Positions 1-7,908 of a DNA stretch of 38,899 nucleotides are shown here, one piece after another; position 1 is the first letter of the stretch; every line of letters begins with the position of its first letter. Source of the DNA: JAHIKV01 sp965195225. Its GTDB lineage: Bacteria > Planctomycetota > Planctomycetia > Pirellulales > Thermoguttaceae. The translations under genes were made by a program, and so were the position numbers. Below the pieces are notes generated by a model. That model was not told where the DNA came from. It did no database searches and worked only from the letters and a program-made list of their open reading frames with translations. The stretch lies in assembly GCA_965195225.1 (NCBI GenBank), contig CBDAFL010000128.1, positions 1-38,899 of the forward strand, written 5' to 3'.

Positions 1-194
1 TGTCATGCCAGTTCAACAATTTTCATAAAAATCTGAAATGATGATCATCACAACCGTTGACGTAAGTCCCTATTTTTCAACACCAATATGATAGCAATGA
101 TAGCGGATGCATAATCCTGTGAACTGCTGGGCTATTGTCACCCGTCCATCCGGGACGAATCACCGCTCAACCATTTGTGTAGAACAACGAGGGG

Positions 195-214
195 TATTCA
201 CCCCGGGGCTAAAT
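195..214. repeat. Partial palindromic element (TATTCAC...GGGCTAAAT family)
   Basis: TATTCACCCCGGGGCTAAAT lies directly after the stop codon of the ABC permease gene. It shares the TATTCAC start and GGCTAAAT end with the element at 28098-28116 but has a different stem sequence, so it looks like a half copy of the same dispersed family. The rest of 1-230 holds no gene I can support. It is AT-richer than its surroundings and contains the 12-bp palindrome TGATGATCATCA at 39-50. Confidence 0.55.
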
Positions 215-1225
215 AACGACCGTGGGTGGTTTAAACGGCGCCCAGATCGCGCCGCCGCGCCAGCAGCAACCAGAGGAAGAAGGGGCCTCCCACCAGGGCG
301 GTAAGAATTCCTACCGGCAATTCCGTCGGCGCCAACAGCGTTCGGGAAATCGTGTCGCAGACGACCAGCATCGCGCCGCCGAAAAGGAGCGTGGCCGGAT
401 ACAGCCGGCGATGGTCGGGGCCAATCAACAGCCGGCAGATGTGCGGCGCCATCAGGCCCACGAACCCGATCGGACCGCAAATCGCCACCACCGCGCCGAC
501 CATCAATGAGACGCTGAAAAACAGCAGCGCTTTCACCCGACTGACGTTCACCCCGCGGCTGAAGGCGAAATCCTCGCCCGTGCTGAGCAGATTCAGGTCC
601 AGCAGCAAGTACCAGGTGATCAGGCAGCCGGAGGTGACGAAGGCGAACACGTTCAGCACGTCGGAGAAGCCGACGATGTTTTGCAATCCGCCCATCACCC
701 AGCGGAGCATCTGGAAGGAGCGGGTGAAATCGCTCATGTATTGCAGAAACAGAATCAGGCTGGAGAAGAAGAAACTGATGGCCACGCCGGCCAGCAGCAT
801 CGTGGCGGTTGAGGAGCCTTGCCGGCTGGTGGAGGTCAGCACGTAGACCAGTACGATCGAGACCAACGCGCCGATGAAGGCGCTGATCGAGACGCCGGAG
901 ACGCCCAACACGGCGAAGCTCCAGCCGCACTGGTAGCAGAGGGCCGCGCCCAGCGATGCCCCGCTCGAGACCCCAAGGGTGAACGGCGTGGCCAGCGGGT
1001 TGCGGAACATCGCCTGGAAGACCATTCCGCTGGTGGCCAGTGCGGCGCCGGCCATGAAGGCCATCAACACCCGTGGAATGCGCAAGCTCCAAAGAATGTA
1101 CGTTGTGGAATCGTCCGCGCTGCCCCACAGCGCGTCGAAGGGGATATGTTCCATACCCCAGAACGGCGCCCAGGCGACCGCCAGCACGGCCAGCCCAAAC
1201 ATCGTGCCGATCGTCCAACTGGGAC

Positions 1226-2083
<858 letters not shown>

Positions 2084-2120
2084 GGGTTGGATCGGTTAAT
2101 TACTCACACAGTTATCGGGG

Positions 2121-2175
2121 TAGGTTATGCTTTAGCATAACGGAAAACCAAAGTGTTATGCTGAAGCATAACCTA
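2121..2175. repeat. Paired palindromic element (REP/BIME-like)
   Basis: The 21-base arm at 2121-2141 (TAGGTTATGCTTTAGCATAA plus C) is repeated inverted at 2155-2175 with one mismatch around a 13-base loop. Each arm is itself a hairpin (TTATGCT/AGCATAA). The element fills most of the gap between the ATPase and binding-protein genes, so it would be transcribed within the operon. It could stabilise mRNA ends or uncouple expression, or it may simply be a dispersed repeat. Confidence 0.75.
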
Positions 2176-2176
2176 C

Positions 2177-3103
2177 TCATCGCTCTCCCCTCTTCTCCCA
2201 CTCCACCCCGGGATGAAGCACACGGGCCAGGTCTTCCACCAGTTGGATCAACCGTGGACCGGGGATGCAGGCGTAACTCTTCTCGAATATCAACAGTTGA
2301 CCACTATAGACGGCCTTTATCCGCGACAATTCCTTCCAGTCGGCGCGGATTGTCTGCTGGCCGTGTTTTTTGAGCTTATCCGGTTGCACCAGATCGACGA
2401 TTACGTCGGGATCGAGCCGAAGAAGTCCTTCCGGCGAGACGACCGGATTCCGCACGCTTCGAACCCGGCACGCGTTCCGACCGCCGGCCAATTCGATGAT
2501 CGTGTCGAAGAAATCGTCGGCCCCCGCGACGTAAACATCGGTCAAATGGCCGCGTCCAAAAGTCCGATCGAGCACGAACAGCACCCGCGGCCGCGGAAGT
2601 CCTTGCGTCTTGGCGCGAATTCGCTCGAGCCGATCCTTAAACTCGCGGGCCATCCACCGGCCATCCGGCCCTCTGCCGCAACGGCGGCCGATCGCCCGAA
2701 ACGAATCGATGATCCCGTCGATGGTCTTATGGCTGACCACCAGCGTTTCCAGTTTGAGCTTATCCATCGCCGGCATGGATTCAGCATGCTCTTCGAGCAT
2801 GATAACCAGATCCGGTTTCAACGTCAGGATGGCTTCCAGATTCGGGTCGAAATATCCCCCGACGCGGGCTTTATCGCGGACATCCGGCGGATACTCGCAA
2901 TACCTCGTCACCCCTACCACTCGGTCCCCGAGTCCCAGGGCGTACAGTGTTTCGGTGATGCTGGGGGCCATCGACACGATCCGCCGGCAATCCCAGCGGG
3001 GCGTGTACTCCAGACGGAGCGGCTTGCTGAGCTGCTTATTGGCCAGGATGCTGCCCGTAAAAACCGACAGGATCGCCACGATGAGCGTTACTCGGTACGA
3101 CAT
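2177..3103 (-). CDS. Periplasmic metal-chelate-binding protein, BtuF/FepB-like
   Basis: This is the substrate-binding component of the ABC importer. I start it at the ATG at 3103, because that gives a clean signal-anchor or signal peptide (MSYRVTLIVAILSVFTGSIL); a reading frame open for 23 more codons upstream has no such feature. The family hallmark RIVSMAPSITETLYALGLGD follows at about residues 40-60, then CEYPP, GGYFDPNLEAILTLKPDLVI and a long linking helix, as in class III (helical backbone) binding proteins. The C-terminal lobe contains RTFGRGHLTDVYVAGADDFF and ILRLDPDVI-like motifs. The length (308 residues) is normal. It is first in the operon, before the ATPase and permease. I see no lipobox, so it may be soluble or N-terminally anchored. 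No cobalamin riboswitch was recognised upstream. Confidence 0.88.
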   Translation of the reverse strand: MSYRVTLIVAILSVFTGSILANKQLSKPLRLEYTPRWDCRRIVSMAPSITETLYALGLGDRVVGVTRYCEYPPDVRDKARVGGYFDPNLEAILTLKPDLVIMLEEHAESMPAMDKLKLETLVVSHKTIDGIIDSFRAIGRRCGRGPDGRWMAREFKDRLERIRAKTQGLPRPRVLFVLDRTFGRGHLTDVYVAGADDFFDTIIELAGGRNACRVRSVRNPVVSPEGLLRLDPDVIVDLVQPDKLKKHGQQTIRADWKELSRIKAVYSGQLLIFEKSYACIPGPRLIQLVEDLARVLHPGVEWEKRGER

Positions 3104-3132
3104 AGATTTCAAGTTAGACGCCCGGCGGTGGT

Positions 3133-3146
3133 AGGTCAACTGACCT
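3133..3146. promoter_or_regulatory. Possible operator palindrome upstream of the ABC importer operon
   Basis: AGGTCA-AC-TGACCT is a perfect inverted repeat with six-base arms, 30 bp upstream of the binding-protein start codon on the minus strand. It resembles a dimeric repressor site in size and position. No regulator gene lies next to it, so the function is inferred from position only. Confidence 0.35.
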
Positions 3147-3331
3147 GGAAGCCGAACATCCGCCTGGAACAAGCCGACTGTCGGCTAGAGCGGCGATCGC
3201 GGCGCAGTCAAATCGACACGACGCCGAATCGTATCGACTACACATCGCCGCAAGCACCTGCCGCCAACGACAGGCTGCTGGTTTGCGTATCTTCTTTGTC
3301 TGCGATACTTTACGGCAACTCGCCATTGCCT

Positions 3332-3347
3332 TTGGCACGGTATATGC
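3332..3347 (+). promoter_or_regulatory. Sigma-54 (RpoN) type -24/-12 promoter
   Basis: TTGGCACGGTATATGC matches the -24 element TTGGCACG exactly. The GC of the -12 element lies exactly ten bases after the GG of the -24 element, the invariant sigma-54 spacing. Only the first base of the usual TTGC is changed. The predicted transcript start near 3359 leaves a leader of about 45 bases before the ATG at 3404, with AAGGAG at 3391-3396. No activator-binding repeat was identified upstream. Confidence 0.6.
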
Positions 3348-3403
3348 GGTACCATGATTTCCAGAAAAGAAGTTTCTCCCCCAATTCGACAAGGAGCAAA
3401 GTC

Positions 3404-3718
3404 ATGAAACGAGTCGCATTAACGCTGACCGCCCTGGCAATCCTGTTCGTGGCAGCCAATGCCGCCGAGGCGCGCGGCTACCACCACGGTCCCAGGCACG
3501 GACCCAAGCACGGACATTTCTACGGCTATCGTGGTGCCCCGGTTATGCCGCCGCGTGTATTGATGGGGACGGTCTTGACGCGGCCGCAGATGTACGTCCC
3601 CGTGTCGCCGTATCGATATCGGTACAGGCCGGCGCCGCATTATCGGCACTACGCACCCGCGCCCAGCTACAATTTCTACTATCGCGGCCGAGGACTGTCG
3701 TTCGGTTTCGGGTTCTAA
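3404..3718 (+). CDS. Small secreted His/Tyr/Pro-rich protein
   Basis: This 104-residue protein has a textbook signal peptide (MKRVALTLTALAILFVAANA, cleavage near AEA-RG) and a mature part built from His, Tyr, Pro, Arg and Gly. It contains HHGPRHGPKHGHFYG, then RYRYRPAPHYRHYAPAP and a glycine/aromatic tail ending in GFGF. The composition suggests an exported, flexible, metal-binding or cell-surface protein; no enzyme fold is visible. The start is supported by AAGGAG eight bases upstream. It stands alone, with a sigma-54 promoter match before it and a strong hairpin terminator after it, so it should be a monocistronic, activator-dependent gene. It might be related to metal handling, given the efflux genes nearby, but that is inference. 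Confidence 0.75.
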   Translation: MKRVALTLTALAILFVAANAAEARGYHHGPRHGPKHGHFYGYRGAPVMPPRVLMGTVLTRPQMYVPVSPYRYRYRPAPHYRHYAPAPSYNFYYRGRGLSFGFGF

Positions 3719-3766
3719 GCGGGGTCGGAGACAGATGAAACAGCAAGGCGATCGTCCCCAACGTCC

Positions 3767-3799
3767 AAGCCCACGGGTTGCAGCCCGTGGGCTTTTTTT
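3767..3799 (+). terminator. Rho-independent terminator
   Basis: An 11-bp stem pairs AAGCCCACGGG (3767-3777) with CCCGTGGGCTT (3784-3794) around a six-base loop, and seven T follow (3793-3799). It is positioned to end the plus-strand transcript of the small His/Tyr-rich gene, just before the end of the convergent ThuA-domain gene. Confidence 0.85.
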
Positions 3800-5638
3800 C
3801 TACATCGCGTGGTCCGACGGTTTGACGGTCGCGTTCTTCTTATCGAAGTAACCGAACGGCGACGGCTCGTATCGGCCGACAAAACCGACCTCCGCGCGGA
3901 GCGGTATCTTGTCTTCCAGTCCAACGCACCAGTAGGCGGCGTTGACCAACAATCGCCGAAAACCCTCGCTCAGAAAATCGGGGCCGGAACCCATAGTGGT
4001 CGTGAAAACACGACCCGTTTGGAGCTTAGCGCCTTGATACGTCTTTGTCCAGGCGACGGGCATCATCGGATCGTTCTTCGGACCTTCGAGGGGTTTGTCG
4101 GTTGGCTTCATGCCCGAGAGGACTTGGCCGAGTACAAGCGGCTTGCTGTCGCCGGGCAAAGGCAAACGCACGGTGTAAACGTCGGTCGGTCCCCAGATGT
4201 CCTCGCAACCGCGGACGATCGGATTGTTTTCGGCCCCGGGGGCAACCACGCCGCGGGTGCTCTCTTTTCCGTGCGAGCCGTGGTGGCGGATCCAGGTCTC
4301 GCCGAGAATTTGCCGGCCGAAACCGCCCTTCCAGTCCTTGCTGTTGAAACTGTACATGACGTAGGTCTTGCCGGCGGGAATGTTGAAGGCGTGGGTGGCC
4401 GTGCGGATGCCGACGATTGGCTTGCCCGACGCAACGTACTCGACGATGTGCCGCATCTGCCGGTCGGGCAAATCGCGGAAACGAGTGGAAATGATCATCA
4501 GATCCGCTGAATCGAGCGCCTCCAGCCCGGGAATGTTCGAGTTGCAAGTCGGGTCGATCATGCCGGTGGCCGGATCGACGGCGAACAGCACGGTGCATTT
4601 GAAACCATGTCGGGCGGCGAGGATTTTGCCCAACTGCGGCAACATCTGCTCCGAACGATACTCCTCGTCGCCGGAGACCAGCACGAGGTGTTTTCCTTTT
4701 CCGGGTCCATCGCCGCCTTCATAAACAACCCACTGGTCGGCGGAGCGACTCGGCTTGGCAATGATTTGGCGGACGCTTGCCTTGTTGGGGCCGGGAAAAT
4801 CGGCGGGTACCGGTTGGGTTACTTTTTCCGTGGCGGCCCATTCCGCGCCTCGCTGAAAAGTAGCGCTGAACGCCACGCTTTTCAAGTGTTCGCCGGCATG
4901 GCCCAAGGCGGTGTGAAACACGCGCCCTTTGCCGTAGGTAATGGTCATCAGCATCGGCTCGTGTTCGTCCGTCCCTCCCTTTTGTTTTGGTGCGAACGTC
5001 GTGGCTAGCACGGTGACGTTTTCGGCCGGCCCGCGTAACCGGCAATATAGTTCGTCAGCCGTGTGCATGAATGCCTTTGGCAGGCCACGGGTGATGGGAT
5101 GATCGGGGTCGCGAACCTCTACCTGAAAAGTCTGTTGTGGCCCGTGAAAACCTGCCTTTCCCGGCGGCTCAGTGGCGCGGACGATCTTGCCGTCGCGCCA
5201 ACAGAGGTATGGCCCGGCAGTCTCGTCGCGGTTACCCCAACCGCCCACGCCGATAATCTGATTGTATTCCCGCCATTTCGGAAAGGCCGCGGCGGCGAAG
5301 TGGTAGCAGACCACGCCACCGCCGTTATTCACATAGTCGACAAAGGCCTTTTGGGTAGCTTCCGGCCAGTCATCGCCTTGGTAGTTCAACACCACAAGAT
5401 CGTATGCAGCGAAAGTCGGTCGGAATTGGCTGAGATCCTTCCCCTTCGGTGGCGTCGTGGCCACGTCAACCGAAAACAGATCGGTTTCCTCCAAGAGCTG
5501 TTTCAGGATGGGTGTGGTTTCTTTCCAATTGTGGGCGTTCTGGCCATCGACTATCAGGGCCTTTATCGGTGCCGCAGTTGCAATGGCAGTCATAACAAGC
5601 CAGGCACCAATACCAATCCAGGGGCGACTAAGAGGCAT
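3800..5638 (-). CDS. Secreted protein with two ThuA/GATase1-like domains
   Basis: The protein has 612 residues from the ATG at 5638, chosen because a signal peptide (PLSRPWIGIGAWLVMTAIATAA) follows and GAGAG lies about nine bases upstream. The first ThuA-like domain (about residues 24-270) begins KALIVDGQNAHNW and continues with YDLVVLNYQGDDWP, NNGGGVVCYHFAAAAFP and YGKGRVFHTALGHAGEH, the typical ThuA signature. A second glutamine-amidotransferase-like domain follows (about 300-590), with LVLVSGDEEYRSEQMLP, DLMIISTRFRDLP and GKPIVGIRTATHAF. ThuA domains are common in planctomycete secreted proteins, often linked to sugar metabolism (trehalose utilisation), but their reaction is not established. 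The gene appears to be monocistronic and diverges from the efflux-channel gene. Confidence 0.85.
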   Translation of the reverse strand: MPLSRPWIGIGAWLVMTAIATAAPIKALIVDGQNAHNWKETTPILKQLLEETDLFSVDVATTPPKGKDLSQFRPTFAAYDLVVLNYQGDDWPEATQKAFVDYVNNGGGVVCYHFAAAAFPKWREYNQIIGVGGWGNRDETAGPYLCWRDGKIVRATEPPGKAGFHGPQQTFQVEVRDPDHPITRGLPKAFMHTADELYCRLRGPAENVTVLATTFAPKQKGGTDEHEPMLMTITYGKGRVFHTALGHAGEHLKSVAFSATFQRGAEWAATEKVTQPVPADFPGPNKASVRQIIAKPSRSADQWVVYEGGDGPGKGKHLVLVSGDEEYRSEQMLPQLGKILAARHGFKCTVLFAVDPATGMIDPTCNSNIPGLEALDSADLMIISTRFRDLPDRQMRHIVEYVASGKPIVGIRTATHAFNIPAGKTYVMYSFNSKDWKGGFGRQILGETWIRHHGSHGKESTRGVVAPGAENNPIVRGCEDIWGPTDVYTVRLPLPGDSKPLVLGQVLSGMKPTDKPLEGPKNDPMMPVAWTKTYQGAKLQTGRVFTTTMGSGPDFLSEGFRRLLVNAAYWCVGLEDKIPLRAEVGFVGRYEPSPFGYFDKKNATVKPSDHAM

Positions 5639-5896
5639 GATATTGCTCTCGCAAGAGGTGAGTGGAAAGGAGGGATGTGTATGCTCCCGCAGTCTATCGT
5701 TAGGAGCGGCAAGACACAACAGTTTCCGCATCCCGAGTCCGCAAACTTCCCTCTCGCCCCACTATGCGCTGCTTCTCTATGTTTACTATCGCGGCCAATC
5801 GTTTACTCCGGTTTTCGTGGAATAGTCCATTCCATCCGCACAATTATCCGACACTTCATTACTGGGCGCGTCTGCGCACACTGTTCAAATGAAGCG

Positions 5897-7288
5897 ATGC
5901 AATACAACCGGGTAATACTTCCGTTGGCCGTGGCGATGCAGGTTCTCCTCGCGAGCGCTGCTCTTGGCGAGGACTACGGCTCGAACGCCCCGCGACTTGG
6001 CGGGCACACGCTGCATTGGGGGGGCGGCAGTGCAACTGCCGCCCCAACACCGCGACTAACAGCCGCCCGAAAACCGATCGCCCCGATGCCAAGATCGGCG
6101 GACTTGCCGGTGCCTTCCGAACGGCGTCGGGGGATGGAGTTGGCCGAGTTCGAGGAGATTGCCCGGCGATACAACCCCACGCTTGCCCAAGCCGCGGCAC
6201 GGATCCAGGCGGCGCGCGCGGAGTGGGTTCAGGCGGGCCTTTATCCGAATCCCCACGTCGGTTACGAAGCCCACGAAATGAATGACGAGGGGCAAGCCGG
6301 CCAGCAGGGCGCCGCATTCGGACAAGAGTTCGTGACCGCCGGGAAGTTGCGGCGCAATCGCGATGTGGCGGCACACGCGCTCCAGCAAGCCGAATATGCC
6401 TGGGCGGCGCAGAATGGCCGGGTGTTGAACGACGTCCGTCAAGCATTCTATGAGGTCTTGGTGGCCCAACGGACGGTCGAACTTACCGGGCGGTTAGTCG
6501 GCGTGGGGCAAGAAGGCGTGCGCGCGGCCGAAGAACTGTTCCGGGCGCAGGAAGTCAGCAGGGTGGACGTGCTCCAGGCCCGGATCGAGGCCGATTCCGC
6601 CCATATCCTGGCCGAGAAAGCTCGCAACCGGCGCCGTGCCGCGTGGCGAAACCTGGCGGTAGTGGTCGGCGTGGCCGACATGCAGCCGGTGCCGCTGTCG
6701 GGCGAGATTCAGAACGGCCTCGCAAGATTGACCTGGGAAGAGTCGCTCGGTCGCGTGCTTGGCAACAGTCCCGTGCTGGCCGAAACGCGTGCCGGCGTGG
6801 CCCGGGCCGAAGCCCGCGTGGAGCGAGAGTTGGCCGAGCGGATTCCGAACCTCGACTTGCAGGCCGGAGTACTCTACGACAACGCTACCCGCGACACGAT
6901 CGCCGAGGTGGCGGTCGGCGTCGCGCTGCCACTGTTCAATCGCAATCAGGGAAACATTCGCAAGGCCCAGATGGAGTTGGTCACGGCGCGTGGCGAGGTG
7001 CGGCGCGTGGCCTTGGAGTTGCAGCAACGGTTGGCGATGGTGTTCGAGCGGTACGAAAATGCCCGCTGGCAAGCTGAAAAGTACGCCCGCGAGATACTTC
7101 CCAATGCCCAAACCTCGTTGGAATTGGTGACGGTGGGCTATCGTCAAGGAGAGTTCGGGTACGTTACTTTACTGACTGCCCAGCGGACCTTTTTTCGGGT
7201 CAATTTGGCTTACGTCGAGACCCTCCGCGAATTGCGATTGGCGACTGTATCCATCGAGGGGGATTTGCTGGACGATAGCTTGCAGTAA
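5897..7288 (+). CDS. RND efflux outer-membrane channel, CusC/CzcC (TolC) family
   Basis: This is the outer-membrane channel of the tripartite efflux pump. I start at the ATG at 5897, where a signal peptide (MQYNRVILPLAVAMQVLLAS) begins. The frame stays open far upstream, but that stretch lies opposite the ThuA-domain gene and has no export signal. The 463-residue protein shows the two OEP repeats: MELAEFEEIARRYNPTLAQA with YPNPHVGYE, and LTWEESLGRVLGNSPVLAE with IPNLDLQAGV; the C-terminal GYRQGEFGYVTLLTAQRTFF is typical of CzcC-like proteins. A proline/alanine linker (about residues 30-75) precedes the barrel region and contains an in-frame palindrome (6021-6045). It is the first gene of the efflux cluster, 40 bp before the next gene. 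Confidence 0.92.
   Translation: MQYNRVILPLAVAMQVLLASAALGEDYGSNAPRLGGHTLHWGGGSATAAPTPRLTAARKPIAPMPRSADLPVPSERRRGMELAEFEEIARRYNPTLAQAAARIQAARAEWVQAGLYPNPHVGYEAHEMNDEGQAGQQGAAFGQEFVTAGKLRRNRDVAAHALQQAEYAWAAQNGRVLNDVRQAFYEVLVAQRTVELTGRLVGVGQEGVRAAEELFRAQEVSRVDVLQARIEADSAHILAEKARNRRRAAWRNLAVVVGVADMQPVPLSGEIQNGLARLTWEESLGRVLGNSPVLAETRAGVARAEARVERELAERIPNLDLQAGVLYDNATRDTIAEVAVGVALPLFNRNQGNIRKAQMELVTARGEVRRVALELQQRLAMVFERYENARWQAEKYAREILPNAQTSLELVTVGYRQGEFGYVTLLTAQRTFFRVNLAYVETLRELRLATVSIEGDLLDDSLQ
6021..6045. repeat. In-frame palindrome inside the efflux-channel gene
   Basis: GGGGCGGCAGT and ACTGCCGCCCC form perfect 11-bp arms around GCA. The palindrome codes for residues 42-50 (GGGSATAAP) of the outer-membrane channel, in the linker between the signal peptide and the first conserved domain. 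It resembles the dispersed palindromes seen between genes in this window. Confidence 0.7.
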
Positions 7289-7290
7289 CG

Positions 7291-7319
7291 TTGACTCCCG
7301 CGCGAGAGGTAGATATAAT
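7291..7319 (+). promoter_or_regulatory. Near-consensus sigma-70 promoter
   Basis: TTGACT (7291-7296) and TATAAT (7314-7319) are separated by exactly 17 bases. Transcription should begin near 7325-7327, only two to four bases before the ATG at 7329, so the next gene would be read from a leaderless or almost leaderless mRNA. The promoter starts three bases after the channel gene stops and would also feed the adaptor and pump genes. The 17-bp spacing is not the 19-20 bp typical of MerR-type metal-regulated promoters. Confidence 0.7.
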
Positions 7320-7328
7320 TTAGGTGTT

Positions 7329-7730
7329 ATGCACTGTTTCCTCTCGAATTTGACTGCCGCGTTGTTGGCGCTGCATACGGTGCTAGGCTGCTGTTTGCAC
7401 CACGCACACGCCCTTGCGGGGGATCGCGATTCGGCGCCGTCGATCGAATCGCCGGACCGTCACAAAGACCATTGCGTGGACGGTTGCGGCTCGAACGAAT
7501 CGGAAAATCACGAGCGGCACGTCTGTCAGGGAAACGCGTACATTTTTCTCGGTCCGACCAAATGGGATCGGCACCGGTTGCAACTCGACATTGCGGCCTT
7601 GTCGGTCGCGCCCCTTTCGGGCTGCCTGCCGGCTGTAATCGCAAGCGTCCGCACGGAACCGATTTTCGAGCCGGACGCCCTCTTGCCGCCTCTGCGGCTT
7701 CATCTCCTGGATCGGGTTTTGCTGCTTTGA
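7329..7730 (+). CDS. Small exported Cys/His-rich protein of the efflux cluster
   Basis: This 133-residue protein starts with a signal peptide (MHCFLSNLTAALLALHTVLG) followed directly by CCLHHAHAL, then a His/Cys-rich stretch (HKDHCVDGCG, ENHERHVCQGNAYIF). The C-terminal segment (LPPLRLHLLDRVLLL) is of a kind often found in small planctomycete proteins encoded between the channel and adaptor genes of heavy-metal RND pumps. I know no experimental function; a periplasmic metal-binding or metal-sensing role fits the paired Cys and His residues and the position. It lies between the channel (40 bp upstream) and the adaptor, and a near-consensus promoter ends nine bases before its ATG. That promoter leaves no room for a ribosome-binding site. 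Confidence 0.72.
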   Translation: MHCFLSNLTAALLALHTVLGCCLHHAHALAGDRDSAPSIESPDRHKDHCVDGCGSNESENHERHVCQGNAYIFLGPTKWDRHRLQLDIAALSVAPLSGCLPAVIASVRTEPIFEPDALLPPLRLHLLDRVLLL

Positions 7731-7797
7731 CACCGCTTTGCGGCCTTCCCTTGAATGTCGCGTAGTTTAGCCGGGATGATTCACAGAAGCTGAAATC

Positions 7798-7834
7798 GGG
7801 TGCCATGGGTAAGCCGCGCTTACCCATGGCACCC
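7798..7834. repeat. Perfect 17-bp inverted repeat
   Basis: GGGTGCCATGGGTAAGC and GCTTACCCATGGCACCC pair perfectly around the three-base loop CGC. The repeat lies in the 178-bp gap between the small Cys/His-rich gene and the adaptor gene. No T-run follows, so it is not a standard terminator, but it would fold in the operon mRNA. Confidence 0.85.
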
Positions 7835-7908
7835 CTGATGAATAATCCAAGCTGAACAAAGTGGCGTCGCCAAGTCCCCGGCTCGATCATTTTTTGGAGA
7901 ACAGTTCC

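Noticed and set aside
2213..3403. Long plus-strand frame over the binding-protein gene, running into the small His/Tyr-rich gene
   Set aside because: The minus strand encodes a clear BtuF-like protein, and the small gene has its own ribosome-binding site and signal peptide at 3404.
3104..3403. Cobalamin riboswitch before the BtuFDC-type operon
   Set aside because: I found no B12-box motif (GCCACTG type) or conserved riboswitch core on the minus strand.
5063..5896. Upstream extension of the efflux-channel frame
   Set aside because: It lies opposite the ThuA-domain gene and would bury the signal peptide 278 residues inside the protein.
7798..7834. Terminator inside the efflux cluster
   Set aside because: The 17-bp hairpin has no following T-run on either strand, so it is listed as a repeat.
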